Below, piece after piece: positions 32,778 through 44,713 of a DNA stretch of 64,000 bases. Within the stretch, counting starts at the first letter, position 1. Every line of letters begins with the position of its first letter. A model generated the notes under the pieces. The model ran no database searches. It was not told where the DNA came from and saw nothing but the letters and a program-made list of their open reading frames with translations. Origin of the DNA: Pseudomonas solani (GTDB lineage: Bacteria > Pseudomonadota > Gammaproteobacteria > Pseudomonadales > Pseudomonadaceae); contig NZ_AP023081.1 of NCBI RefSeq assembly GCF_026072635.1, positions 2,130,501-2,194,500 of the forward strand, written 5' to 3'. A program made the translations under genes and the position numbers.

Positions 32778-34598
32778 TCACTCGATCTCGATCAGGACCT
32801 CGCCCGGGTTGACCCGGTCGCCCTTGGCGATGTGGATGGCCTTGACGGTGCCGGCGATGGGCGCCTGCACTTCGGTCTCCATCTTCATGGCTTCGGTGAT
32901 CAGCACGGCCTGGCCGGCCTTGACGCTGTCGCCTTCCTTGACCAGTACATCGACGATGTTGCCCGGCATGGTGGTGCTGACATCGCCCGGTGCGCTGGCG
33001 TGCTTGCGCTTGCTGCTGCTGCCGGCGACGAAGTCGTTGAGCGGCTCGAACACCACCTCTTCCGGCATGCCGTCGATGGACAGGTAGAAGTGGCGCTTGC
33101 CGTCGGTCTTCACGCCGACGCCGGTGATGTCCACGCGGTAGCTCTCGCCGTGCACGTCGACCACGAACTCGGTGGGCACGCCTTCGCCGCCGACCGGGGC
33201 CGCACCCTGGCCGTTGGGGATGGGCAGCAGCTCCTCGGGCTTGAGGGTGCCGGCTTCACGCTCCTCGAGGAACTTGCGCCCGATGTCGGGGAACATGGCG
33301 AAGGTGAGGACGTCTTCCTCGCTCTTGGCCAGGGCGCCGATTTCCTTGCGCAGCTTGTCCAGCTCGGGCTTGAGCAGGTCGGCCGGGCGCACGTCGATGA
33401 CGTCTTCGTTGCCAATGGCCTGGCGGCGCAGCTCTTCGTTGATCTGGCCCGGGGCCTTGCCGTAGCGGCCCTGAAGGTAGAGCTTCACCTCGTTGGTGAT
33501 GGTCTTGTAGCGCTCGCCGGCGAGGACGTTGAAGAACGCCTGGGTGCCGACGATCTGCGAGGTCGGGGTGACCAGGGGCGGGAAGCCGAGGTCGGCGCGC
33601 ACGCGCGGGATCTCTTCCAGCACCTCGCCCATGCGGTTGAGGGCGCCCTGCTCCTTGAGCTGGTTGGCGAGGTTGGAAATCATCCCGCCCGGCACCTGGT
33701 TGACCTGCACGCGGGTGTCGACGCCGGTGAACTCGCTTTCGAACTGGTGGTACTTCTTGCGCACGGCGTGGAAGTACATGCCGATTTCCTGGATCAGCTC
33801 CAGGTCCAGGCCGGTGTCATAGGGCGTGTTGCGCAGGGCCGCGACCATGGACTCGGTGCCCGGGTGGCTGGTGCCCCAGGCCATGCTGGAGATGGCGGTG
33901 TCGATGCGGTCGGCGCCGTTCTCGATGGCCTTGAGCTGGCACATGCTGGCAACGCCGGCGGTGTCGTGGGAGTGGATCACCACGTCCAGCGGCAGGGCAT
34001 CCTTCAGCGCCTTGACCAGCTCGCCGGTGGCGTAGGGGGTCAGCAGGCCGGCCATGTCCTTGATGGCGATGGAGTCGACGCCCATGGCGGCCATGGCCTT
34101 GCCCTGGGCCACGAAGGCATCGATGGTGTGCACCGGGCTGGTGGTGTAGGCGATGGTGCCCTGGGCATGCTTGCCGGCGGCCTTCACCGCCTCGATGGAG
34201 ACGCGCAGGTTACGCACGTCGTTCATGGCGTCGAAGATGCGGAACACGTCGATGCCGTTGACCGCCGCCTTGGCCACGAAGGCCTTGACCACGTCGTCGC
34301 TGTAGTGGCGGTAGCCCAGCAGGTTCTGCCCGCGCAGGAGCATCTGCAGGCGGGTGTTGGGCAGCGCGGCCTTGAGCTTGCGCAGGCGCTCCCACGGGTC
34401 TTCCTTGAGGAAGCGCACGCAGGCGTCGAAGGTGGCGCCGCCCCAGACTTCCAGCGACCAGTAGCCGACCTTGTCCAGCTTGTCGCAGATGGGAAGCATG
34501 TCTTCCAGGCGCATGCGGGTGGCCAGCAGGGACTGGTGCGCGTCACGCAGGATGGTGTCGGTGACGCTGATCTTCTTGGTTTCGAGGGTCTTGCTCAT
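32778..34598 (-). CDS. oadA: Pyruvate carboxylase subunit B / OadA-type
   Basis: 606 residues from the ATG at 34598 (MSKTLETKKISVTDT); an ATG at 34607 is too close to the GGGAAGG site. Residues about 10-270 are the HMGL-like carboxyltransferase barrel (TDTILRDAHQSLLATRMRLE at its start). A conserved PYC_OADA domain follows, then a biotinyl domain whose EAMKMETE motif carries the lysine at about 572. With the biotin carboxylase upstream it forms two-subunit pyruvate carboxylase, which makes oxaloacetate from pyruvate. No membrane beta-subunit gene is nearby, so a sodium-pumping decarboxylase is unlikely. Confidence 0.93.
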   Translation of the reverse strand: MSKTLETKKISVTDTILRDAHQSLLATRMRLEDMLPICDKLDKVGYWSLEVWGGATFDACVRFLKEDPWERLRKLKAALPNTRLQMLLRGQNLLGYRHYSDDVVKAFVAKAAVNGIDVFRIFDAMNDVRNLRVSIEAVKAAGKHAQGTIAYTTSPVHTIDAFVAQGKAMAAMGVDSIAIKDMAGLLTPYATGELVKALKDALPLDVVIHSHDTAGVASMCQLKAIENGADRIDTAISSMAWGTSHPGTESMVAALRNTPYDTGLDLELIQEIGMYFHAVRKKYHQFESEFTGVDTRVQVNQVPGGMISNLANQLKEQGALNRMGEVLEEIPRVRADLGFPPLVTPTSQIVGTQAFFNVLAGERYKTITNEVKLYLQGRYGKAPGQINEELRRQAIGNEDVIDVRPADLLKPELDKLRKEIGALAKSEEDVLTFAMFPDIGRKFLEEREAGTLKPEELLPIPNGQGAAPVGGEGVPTEFVVDVHGESYRVDITGVGVKTDGKRHFYLSIDGMPEEVVFEPLNDFVAGSSSKRKHASAPGDVSTTMPGNIVDVLVKEGDSVKAGQAVLITEAMKMETEVQAPIAGTVKAIHIAKGDRVNPGEVLIEIE

Positions 34599-34614
34599 GT
34601 TCTGCATCCTTCCC

Positions 34615-36030
<1,416 letters not shown>

Positions 36031-36128
36031 GAGCGTTCCCTCGACCAAGTGAGCAGGCGAACGGCGAGCCGTTCGGCGAGTGACCGCCGGTGCTGTAGCG
36101 GTGCGTGATTAACCTACGCCCAGCCCTG

Positions 36129-36161
36129 GGATAACCCAAATCAATAATTATTGGGGTATCC
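36129..36161. promoter_or_regulatory. Dyad between pycA and the LysR gene
   Basis: GGATAACCCAA at 36129-36139 is nearly complementary to TTGGGGTATCC at 36151-36161, with an 11-base AT-rich centre. This is the layout of a LysR-type operator and lies between the divergent promoters of pycA-oadA and the regulator gene. Assignment is by position and symmetry only. Confidence 0.55.
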
Positions 36162-36216
36162 ATTAGGAAAGCCTTATAGTCGCCGCCGCGACCCCACGTT
36201 TTCGAGGCCCTACCCT

Positions 36217-37179
36217 ATGCGCAAGACCCTGCTGCGCATGACACTGCGCCAGCTCCAGGTGTTCCGTGCCGTGTTCGAGACCCGCTCCTACAGCCGAGCG
36301 GCGGAGGAGATGGCATTGACCCAACCGGCCGTCAGTCTGCAGATCCGCCAGCTCGAAGAACTGGTAGGCCAGCCGCTGTTCGAGTACGTGGGCAAGAAGC
36401 TCTACCAGACCGACGCCGCCGAGGCGCTGTACGTGGCCAGCAGCGACATCTTCCAGCGCCTGGCCAGCCTCGACATGCAGCTTTCGGATCTGCAGGGCTC
36501 GCTGCAGGGCCAGCTCAACCTGGCGGTGGAATCCAGCGCCAAGTACTTCGTGCCGCACCTGTTCGCCGCCTTCAAGCAGCAGCATCCGGACGTGAGCCTG
36601 CACCTGGCGGTGGTCAACCGCGCCCAGGTGATCAAGCGCCTGGCGGACAACCGCGACGACCTGGTGATCATGTCCCTGGTGCCCCAGGACATGGCCCTGG
36701 AATTCCTGCCCTTCCTCAACAACCCGATCATCGCCGTGGCGCCACCGGACCACCCGCTGTGCCACGCGCGCAGCCTGACGCTGAAGGACCTGGAGCCCTT
36801 CCCGTTGCTGATCCGCGAGGCGGGCTCGGGCACCCGCAAGGCCTGCGAGGAATATTTCCAGCAGAAGCGCGCGCACTTCGCCCAGACCCAGGAAGTCGCC
36901 TCCCTGGATGCCCTGCGCGAATGCGTGGTGGCCGGCCTCGGCCTGGGGCTGCTGCCCCGCCATGCGGTCAGCCTGGAGCTGGCCACCGGCGTATTGCGCG
37001 AGCTGCCGGTGGAGGAGCTGCCGCTCTACCGCAGCTGGTGCGTGGTCCACGCCAAGGGCAAGCGGCTGTCACCGGTCGCCCAGGCGCTGATGGCCTTTAT
37101 CCGCGAAGAACGCGCCCAGATCAGCACGCTTTCCCAGCGGTTCGACGGCGCTCTGCCGTTGACGACAACAGGTAGTTGA
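36217..37179 (+). CDS. LysR-family regulator of the pyruvate carboxylase operon
   Basis: 320 residues from the ATG at 36217, with GAGG ten bases upstream. The winged helix reads MTLRQLQVFRAVFETRSYSR, then MALTQPAVSLQIRQLEELVG. The effector domain spans about 95-300. It is divergent from pycA-oadA with a dyad between, so it most likely controls that operon. The P. aeruginosa counterpart is, as I recall, called PycR. The end overlaps the convergent small gene by 59 bases. Confidence 0.9.
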   Translation: MRKTLLRMTLRQLQVFRAVFETRSYSRAAEEMALTQPAVSLQIRQLEELVGQPLFEYVGKKLYQTDAAEALYVASSDIFQRLASLDMQLSDLQGSLQGQLNLAVESSAKYFVPHLFAAFKQQHPDVSLHLAVVNRAQVIKRLADNRDDLVIMSLVPQDMALEFLPFLNNPIIAVAPPDHPLCHARSLTLKDLEPFPLLIREAGSGTRKACEEYFQQKRAHFAQTQEVASLDALRECVVAGLGLGLLPRHAVSLELATGVLRELPVEELPLYRSWCVVHAKGKRLSPVAQALMAFIREERAQISTLSQRFDGALPLTTTGS

Positions 37180-37345
37180 TCGCGATCAGGTCGGGATAGT
37201 CGTTCAGCTCTGCCAGCAAGCGGCGCTGTTCGGCGCGGTCCTCGATGGCCCGGCGGAACTGCATCCGGCGCTGGTCTTCGAGTTTGCGCCGGGTCTTACT
37301 GTCGATGGCCGGCTCGTCAAAACGCTGTGCATGGTGTCGAGGCAT
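37121..37345 (-). CDS. Small basic protein (possible PA3496 family)
   Basis: 74 residues from the ATG at 37345 (MPRHHAQRFDEPAIDSKTRR), with GGGAG upstream. Highly charged, with arginine/glutamate-rich helix QRRMQFRRAIEDRAEQRR followed by LLAELNDYPDLIAINYLL. The pattern resembles a small Pseudomonas family annotated as putative envelope-integrity proteins, but I am not sure. No signal peptide or membrane segment. Its end overlaps the 3' end of the LysR gene by 59 bases on the opposite strand. Confidence 0.6.
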   Translation of the reverse strand: MPRHHAQRFDEPAIDSKTRRKLEDQRRMQFRRAIEDRAEQRRLLAELNDYPDLIAINYLLSSTAERRRTAGKAC

Positions 37346-37457
37346 GTCAGGTCTCCCAGGACGAAGTGCGGGAGCACCAGCATCGGCCAGCGGCATGACG
37401 CTTTGACGGCAGGCGGGTGACGCTGCGGTGACCGTCTTGCGACAGCCACTGGCACCT

Positions 37458-38742
37458 TCAAAACAACGCGTCGAGCAGGCGGTACCAGGCGATCCCCGCG
37501 CCCAGGTAGAGACGCTGCAGGCCGTGCAGCGGGATGCGCCGCAACGGCGTGATCGGGAAGGGGAAATCCCCGCCCTGCCCCGCCAGGCGCGCCGCCATGT
37601 GTCGCCCCAGGCTGGTGGCCAGGGCGATGCCGCGACCGTTGTAGCCCAGCAGCATGGACAGCCCCGGCGCCGGCTCGTGGACATGGGGCAGGAAGTCCTG
37701 GGTCAGCGCCACGCGCCCGCTCCAGCGGTATTCGATGGGCACCCCGGCGAGCTGCGGGAACAGCCCGGTGAGCGAGCGCTCCAGGTGCGCCCAGTCGCTG
37801 GCCTGGCGCGGCTCGGGGAAGGGACCGCGCCCACCCAGCAGCAGGCGGCCCTGGGCGTCCTGCTTGAAGTACAGCAACAGGCGCCGCGCATCCGAGCAGA
37901 CCTCGCCCCCGGCAGCACGCTATGGCGCAGGTGCGCGGGCAGCGGCTGGGTGGCGACGATGAAGCTGTTGGCGGCGATCAGCGTCTGGCGCAGGCCGGGC
38001 CAGAGATCATCGGTGTAGCCGTTGCCGGCCAGCAGCACACGCTCGGCCCGCACCTGGGCACCGCCGGCTGTGGATAACACCCAGCCGCCCTCCTCGCGGC
38101 GCAGGCCGGTGACCCGGCTGTGACCATGGACCTTCGCACCGCGCTCGACAGCCGCACGCGCCAGCCCACGGGCGTAGCTCATGGGCTGGACGCTGCCGGC
38201 GCGCGGGTCGACCCAGCCGCCGAGGTAATTGACGCTGCCGATGCGCCGGGCCACGGCCGGCTTGTCCAGCAGCTCCACCTCGACGCCGCGCGCACGCCAT
38301 TGCCCGGCGCGCTGCTCCAGGCCACGCATGGCCACAGGAGACGCGGCCGGTTGGATCCAGCCCTTGCGGGTGGCGTCGCAGTCGATGCCGAGCCGCTCGA
38401 TCAGCGCGAACACCTCGTCAGCGGCGCCACCGGCGGCGGCGATCATCGCCTCGCCACGGGCCGCGCCGAACTTGGCGATCAGTTGCTCGGGGTCGAACTT
38501 GAGCCCGGGGATCACCTGCCCGCCGTTGCGCCCGGAAGCGCCCCAGCCGGGTTCGCCGGCATCCAGCACGCAGACGCGTACGCCCGCTTCGGCCAGGTGC
38601 AGGGCGGTGACCAGCCCGGTGTAGCCGGCGCCGACGATGGCGACATCGGCCTGGGTGCTCTCGCTCAAGGGCGGGGTGGCGACAGCGGGTTTGGCGGTGG
38701 CCGCCCAGAGCGAGGACGGCAGGGTGGGCACCAGGGGCGCAT

Positions 38743-38746
<4 letters not shown>
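37458..38746 (-). pseudogene. Frameshifted FAD-dependent (DAO) oxidoreductase
   Basis: The N-terminal 270 residues read well from the ATG at 38746: dinucleotide-binding ADVAIVGAGYTGLVTALHLA, GRNGGQVIPGLKFDP and VLLAGNGYTDDLWPGL. After AHLRHSVLPG the frame fails, and the rest continues one frame over as LLLYFKQDAQGRLLLGGRGP through LLGYNGRGIALATS to the stop at 37458. Adding one base in the C run at 37906-37910 restores a single 429-codon gene. The family includes gamma-glutamylputrescine and glycine/amino-acid oxidases. The start overlaps the ABC ATPase stop by four bases, so it belongs to that operon. A sequencing error cannot be excluded. Confidence 0.85.
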
Positions 38747-39482
<736 letters not shown>

Positions 39483-39486
<4 letters not shown>

Positions 39487-40139
39487 GGCTTGCTCCTCTT
39501 ACCGATTCGCGCTTCCAGCCGACGCAGGCCGTAGGACAGCGGCAGGCTCAGCGCCAGGTAGAGCAGCGCCACCAGGGTGTAGACGGTCATGTTCTCGAAG
39601 GTCGAGGAGGCGATCAGCTGGCCGGCGCGGGTCATCTCGGCCACCGTGATGGTGGAGACCAGCGAGGAGTCCTTGAGCATCATCACCAGGGTGTTGCCAT
39701 AGGGCGGCAGGGCGATGCGGAAGGCCTGGGGCAGCACCACCCGGCGCATCACCATGGCGCCGCGCATGCCGAGGGATTCGGCCGCCTCGATCTGCCCCTG
39801 GTGGATGGCCTGGATGCCGGCGCGGAAGTTCTCCGCCTGGTAGGCCGAGTAGGCGATGCCGAGGCCGATGACGCCGGCCTGGAAGGCGCTGAGCTGGATG
39901 CCGAAGTCCGGCAGCACGAAGTAGATGTAGAAGAGCTGCACGATGATCGGCAGGCCGCGGATGACGTTGACCACGCCGATGGCGAACAGCGAGATGGCGC
40001 GGACCTTCGACACCATCATCAGGGCGAAGACCAAGCCGATCACGGAGCTGAGCAGGAAGGACCCGGCCGTGACCTGCACGGTGACCACCGCCCCTTTCAG
40101 CAGAATGGGGAGGAAGTCCAGAGCGTTCTGGAGAAACAT
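39483..40139 (-). CDS. Polar amino-acid ABC transporter permease
   Basis: 218 residues with about five membrane helices. The His/Glu/Gln-type EAA loop is AAESLGMRGAMVMRRVVLPQ, which docks on the ATPase. The N-terminal MFLQNALDFLPILLKGAVVT and LPIIVQLFYIYFVLPDF are typical of the family. One permease gene only is seen, so the pore is probably a homodimer. It overlaps the ATPase gene by four bases and follows the binding-protein gene by 61 bases. Confidence 0.93.
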
Positions 40140-40200
40140 GGAGGCTACCCGTGGATGGGTTCAGGGAAAGGCCCGCCACGCCGGCGGGCCGCGAGCGCAG

Positions 40201-40959
40201 TCAGTCGAGCTTCCACTTCGCGATGATGCGGTCCAGCGAGCCATCGGCCTTGATCGCGGCGATGCCGGTGTTGACCCGTTCCAGGGTCGCGGCATCGCCC
40301 TTGCGCACGATCAGGCAGACATCGCCCATGATCACCGGCTGGTAGCCCTGCACCAGGCGCACCTTGTCCTGGGTGCCCTGGGCCAGTTGGTAGGCGAGGA
40401 TCGGGCGGTCGGCGAAGCCGGCCTTGATCCGCCCCAGGGCCAGGTCGCGCATCAGGTCGGCGATGGAGTCGTAGCCGCGCACCTCCTTGAAGATGCCGCG
40501 CTTGTTCAGCTCGTCGATGAACACGGTGCCGACCTGGGCGCCGACCACCTCGCCCTCGAGGTCTTCCATGCGGGTATAGGCGGTGGCGTCGTCGGCGCGG
40601 ACGATCAGCCCTTCGCCGTAGCTGAACACCGGGTCGGAGTACTGCACCACTTTCTCCCGCGCGGGGGTGCGCAGCATGGCGGCGGAGATGACGTCGATCT
40701 TGTTCGCGGTCAGCGAAGGGATCAGCGCGGCGAAGGTGGTCTGCTGGATCTCCACCTCGAAGCCGCCGGCCTTGGCCACCGCCTGGGCGGCATCGACCAT
40801 CATCCCCTGGATGCTCTGGCTCTTGACGTCGAGGAAGGTGAAAGGCACGCCGGTGGCGGTGGCGCCGACCCGGTAGCTCTCGGCACTGGCGGCGAAGGAC
40901 GTGGCGAGGCCGGCGACGAGGGCGCAGGCGCAGGTGAGGGCACGAAGGCGAGGATGCAT
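40201..40959 (-). CDS. Polar amino-acid ABC transporter binding protein
   Basis: 252 residues with a signal peptide (MHPRLRALTCACALVAGLAT, cleavage near ASA-E). The bilobed SBP_bac_3 fold is clear: GVPFTFLDVKSQSIQGMMVD, DVISAAMLRTPAREKVVQYS with its ligand-binding arginine, and GAQVGTVFIDEL. It captures the substrate in the periplasm. First gene of the transporter operon, with GGGAG before the ATG and a palindrome about 130 bases upstream, next to the IclR gene. Confidence 0.92.
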   Translation of the reverse strand: MHPRLRALTCACALVAGLATSFAASAESYRVGATATGVPFTFLDVKSQSIQGMMVDAAQAVAKAGGFEVEIQQTTFAALIPSLTANKIDVISAAMLRTPAREKVVQYSDPVFSYGEGLIVRADDATAYTRMEDLEGEVVGAQVGTVFIDELNKRGIFKEVRGYDSIADLMRDLALGRIKAGFADRPILAYQLAQGTQDKVRLVQGYQPVIMGDVCLIVRKGDAATLERVNTGIAAIKADGSLDRIIAKWKLD

Positions 40960-41085
40960 GGCAAGTCTCCCATTGGACGCTGTTTATTGTCGTTGTGCGC
41001 TATGGATAGCCCCTTCTGAATCGGCAGGGGGCGTTTTCCCGAATATAAACAATTTACAAGAATCGTAAAGTGATTTATAAATATC

Positions 41086-41099
41086 GAATATCGATATTC
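41086..41099. promoter_or_regulatory. Perfect palindrome GAATATCGATATTC
   Basis: A 14-base perfect palindrome in a conspicuously AT-rich stretch (41040-41100), between the divergent transporter operon and IclR gene. IclR-type regulators bind such short AT-rich palindromes beside their own genes. It lies 34 bases before the IclR start, fit for autoregulation. Confidence 0.55.
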
Positions 41100-41132
41100 A
41101 AAGCAGCAGAAAACCCGCTGAAAGGACGCGAC

Positions 41133-41909
41133 ATGAGCGATAACAACAACTCACTGTTCAACCAGTCGCTGGAGAAAGGCCTGGCCGTGCTGCGTGCCTT
41201 CAACGCCAGGCAGCGCACCATGAACCTGGCCGAAGTGGCCGAGGCGGCGGGCATCAACAAGAGCTCGGCGCAGCGCATGATCCACACCCTCGAAGAGCTG
41301 GGCTACGTGCGCAAGCACCCGCAGACCAAGCGCTTCCAGCTCACACCGCGAGTGATGGAGATCGGCTACAACTACCTGGCCGCCGACACCCTGGTGGACG
41401 TGGCCAACCCCTTCCTCGCCGAACTGGCGCAGATCACCGGGGAAACCACCAACCTCACCGAGCCCGACGGCCTGGAGATGGTCTACGTGGCGCGCTTCGT
41501 GGCGCCCAAGTTCATCCCCATCCACATGCCCATCGGCAGCCGCATCCCCATGTACTGCACCGGCTCCGGCCGCGCCTACCTGAGCGCCCTGGGCGACGAC
41601 GAAGTGCATGCGGCGCTGGCGGCGAGCGAACTGAAGCGCCACACCCAGCAGACCCTGACCGGCCCGGAGGAAATCTTCGCGCAGATCGAGGCGACCCGGC
41701 GCAAGGGCTATGCGATCAACAACGAGGAGCTGTTCCTCGGCGACATGACCATCGCCGCGCCCATCGTCGGCAGCCAGGGGCAGCCGGTGGCTGCCGTGCA
41801 CGTGGTGGCACCGACCAGCCGCTGGAGCCTGGAGGAAGCGGAACGCAAGCTGGCGCCTGCGGTGATCGAGTGCGCGCGGGCGATCCGCACCTCGATCAGG
41901 ACCCTCTGA
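41133..41909 (+). CDS. IclR-family transcriptional regulator
   Basis: 258 residues from the ATG at 41133, with AAAGGA upstream. The N-terminal winged helix (SLEKGLAVLRAFNARQRTMN, then AAGINKSSAQRMIHTLEELG) is followed by the IclR effector domain from about 85, with MPIGSRIPMYCTGSGRAYLS and the C-terminal VVAPTSRWSLEEAERK. It is divergent from the amino-acid transporter operon, its likely target. The effector may be the imported compound or its product. Confidence 0.9.
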   Translation: MSDNNNSLFNQSLEKGLAVLRAFNARQRTMNLAEVAEAAGINKSSAQRMIHTLEELGYVRKHPQTKRFQLTPRVMEIGYNYLAADTLVDVANPFLAELAQITGETTNLTEPDGLEMVYVARFVAPKFIPIHMPIGSRIPMYCTGSGRAYLSALGDDEVHAALAASELKRHTQQTLTGPEEIFAQIEATRRKGYAINNEELFLGDMTIAAPIVGSQGQPVAAVHVVAPTSRWSLEEAERKLAPAVIECARAIRTSIRTL

Positions 41910-41942
41910 GCGCCGCCTGGCGCTCGGGGCGGGGGAGGTCGA

Positions 41943-42809
41943 TCAGTCTTCCATCACCTTGATCGACTTGGGCGACAGACGCAGGCTGCGCAAGCTGCGC
42001 TTCACGCTCTTGAGGTGGTTGACCAGGGTCGGGCCACGGGCCATGGCCACGCCCATCGCCAACACGTCGATCACCACCAGGTGGGCGATGCGCGAGGTCA
42101 GCGGGGTGTAGATCTCGGTGTCTTCCTGCACGTCGATGGCCAGGTTCACCGTGGCCAGGTCCGCCAGCGGCGTCTGGCTCGGGCACAGGGTGATCAGCGT
42201 GGCACCGGCCTCGCGCACCAGGTTGGCGGTGATCAGCAGGTCCTTGGAGCGGCCGGACTGGGAAATGCAGATGGCCACGTCCGACGGCTTCAGCGTCACC
42301 GCCGACATCGCCTGCATGTGCGGGTCGGAATAGGCGGCGGCGGTGAGCAGCAGGCGGAAGAACTTGTGCTGGGCATCGGCGGCCACCGCGCCGGAGGCAC
42401 CGAAGCCGTAGAACTCCACGCGCTGGGCCTGGGCGCAGGCGGCGATGGCGCGCTGCAGGGCCTGGGGGTCGAGCTTCTCGCGCACGTCCATCAGGGTGTG
42501 CAGCGTGGTGTCGAAGATCTTCAGGCTGAAGTCGGCGACCGAATCATCCTCGTGGATCGCGAACTGGCCGAAGCTGGCACCGGCGGCCAGGCTCTGCGCC
42601 AGCTTGAGCTTGAGATCCTGGAAGCCGCCGCAACCGATGGCGCGACAGAAGCGCACGATGGTGGGCTCGCTGACCCCGACGCTCTGCGCCAGGTCGGCCA
42701 TGGAGCTGTGCATGACTGCGGCGGGATCGAGCAGGACGTGGTCGGCGACTTTCAGTTCCGACTTGCGCAGCAGGTGGCGCGACTGGGCGATGTGTTGCAG
42801 CAGATTCAC
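41943..42809 (-). CDS. hexR: HexR-like repressor (RpiR family)
   Basis: 288 residues. Residues 1-77 are the HTH_6 domain (SELKVADHVLLDPAAVMHSS, then GVSEPTIVRFCRAIGCGGFQ). The SIS sugar-phosphate domain spans about 120-260 (RVEFYGFGASGAVAADAQHK, AICISQSGRSKDLLITANLV). HexR binds KDPG and represses sugar-catabolic genes in Pseudomonas. It is divergent from the zwf gene, with a HexR-type palindrome in between. P. aeruginosa has two such gene pairs; this one corresponds by context to the second, so its exact ligand and role are less certain than the name implies. Confidence 0.85.
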   Translation of the reverse strand: MNLLQHIAQSRHLLRKSELKVADHVLLDPAAVMHSSMADLAQSVGVSEPTIVRFCRAIGCGGFQDLKLKLAQSLAAGASFGQFAIHEDDSVADFSLKIFDTTLHTLMDVREKLDPQALQRAIAACAQAQRVEFYGFGASGAVAADAQHKFFRLLLTAAAYSDPHMQAMSAVTLKPSDVAICISQSGRSKDLLITANLVREAGATLITLCPSQTPLADLATVNLAIDVQEDTEIYTPLTSRIAHLVVIDVLAMGVAMARGPTLVNHLKSVKRSLRSLRLSPKSIKVMED

Positions 42810-42906
42810 TGGGCAGGCTCTTCGAAGTGGGGGATACGCCCAAAGGCTCGATCAACTCGGGGTGGCAACTCGGTTATGATCGACGGCCGTCGGGCTGTAG
42901 TGACCT

Positions 42907-42921
42907 TGTAGTTATACTACA
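42907..42921. promoter_or_regulatory. HexR-type operator TGTAGTTATACTACA
   Basis: A 15-base palindrome (TGTAGT-TAT-ACTACA) matching the published HexR consensus of the form TGTARTW3AYTACA. It lies 43 bases before the zwf start and 98 bases from the hexR start, so it can govern both. A partial CTGTAGTGACC half-site lies just upstream at 42894. Confidence 0.85.
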
Positions 42922-42964
42922 TGACCCGCTTTTCCGCTCAGCTAAACCACGCAGGAGTGCGCCC

Positions 42965-44404
<1,440 letters not shown>

Positions 44405-44713
44405 AGCGCCCTGCCCCGCCGATCGCGAATGAATTCCACAAAAAAGCCGAACCGCTGCGTGGATGGACGTCGCTCTTTACGTCCACCGGCGGTGTCGCCT
44501 GGTACTCCGCAACGGTGGACCGGTGAAGCGGGGTCCACCCTACACATCCGCATCAACTAAGCCCCGTAGGTTGGCGCCGAGCGCAGCGAGGCCCAACGCA
44601 GCGACGCCCGTCCCTTGGCGAATGAATTCCCCGCGCCGTCATTGCTCCAGCGCAATACCCGTTCCGCGCGGCTTGCCTAGAATCCGCGGCTTTTCGCGCA
44701 ACGAGCCCCGCCC
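44405..44713. other. Gene-free stretch with a REPIN
   Basis: No credible coding frame. It holds the family 1 pair at 44459-44543 and broken family 3 arms (GATCGCGAATGAATTCC at 44421 and GGCGAATGAATTCCCC at 44618). Nothing else was recognised. Confidence 0.6.
44459..44543. repeat. REPIN, family 1
   Basis: 85 bases, a near-exact reverse complement of the element at 31836-31921. The left arm is GTGGATGGACGTCGCTC to CGTCCACC; the right arm is GGTGGACCGG to GGTCCACCCTAC. The centre GGCGGTGTCGCCTGG is the same in both. Confidence 0.85.
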
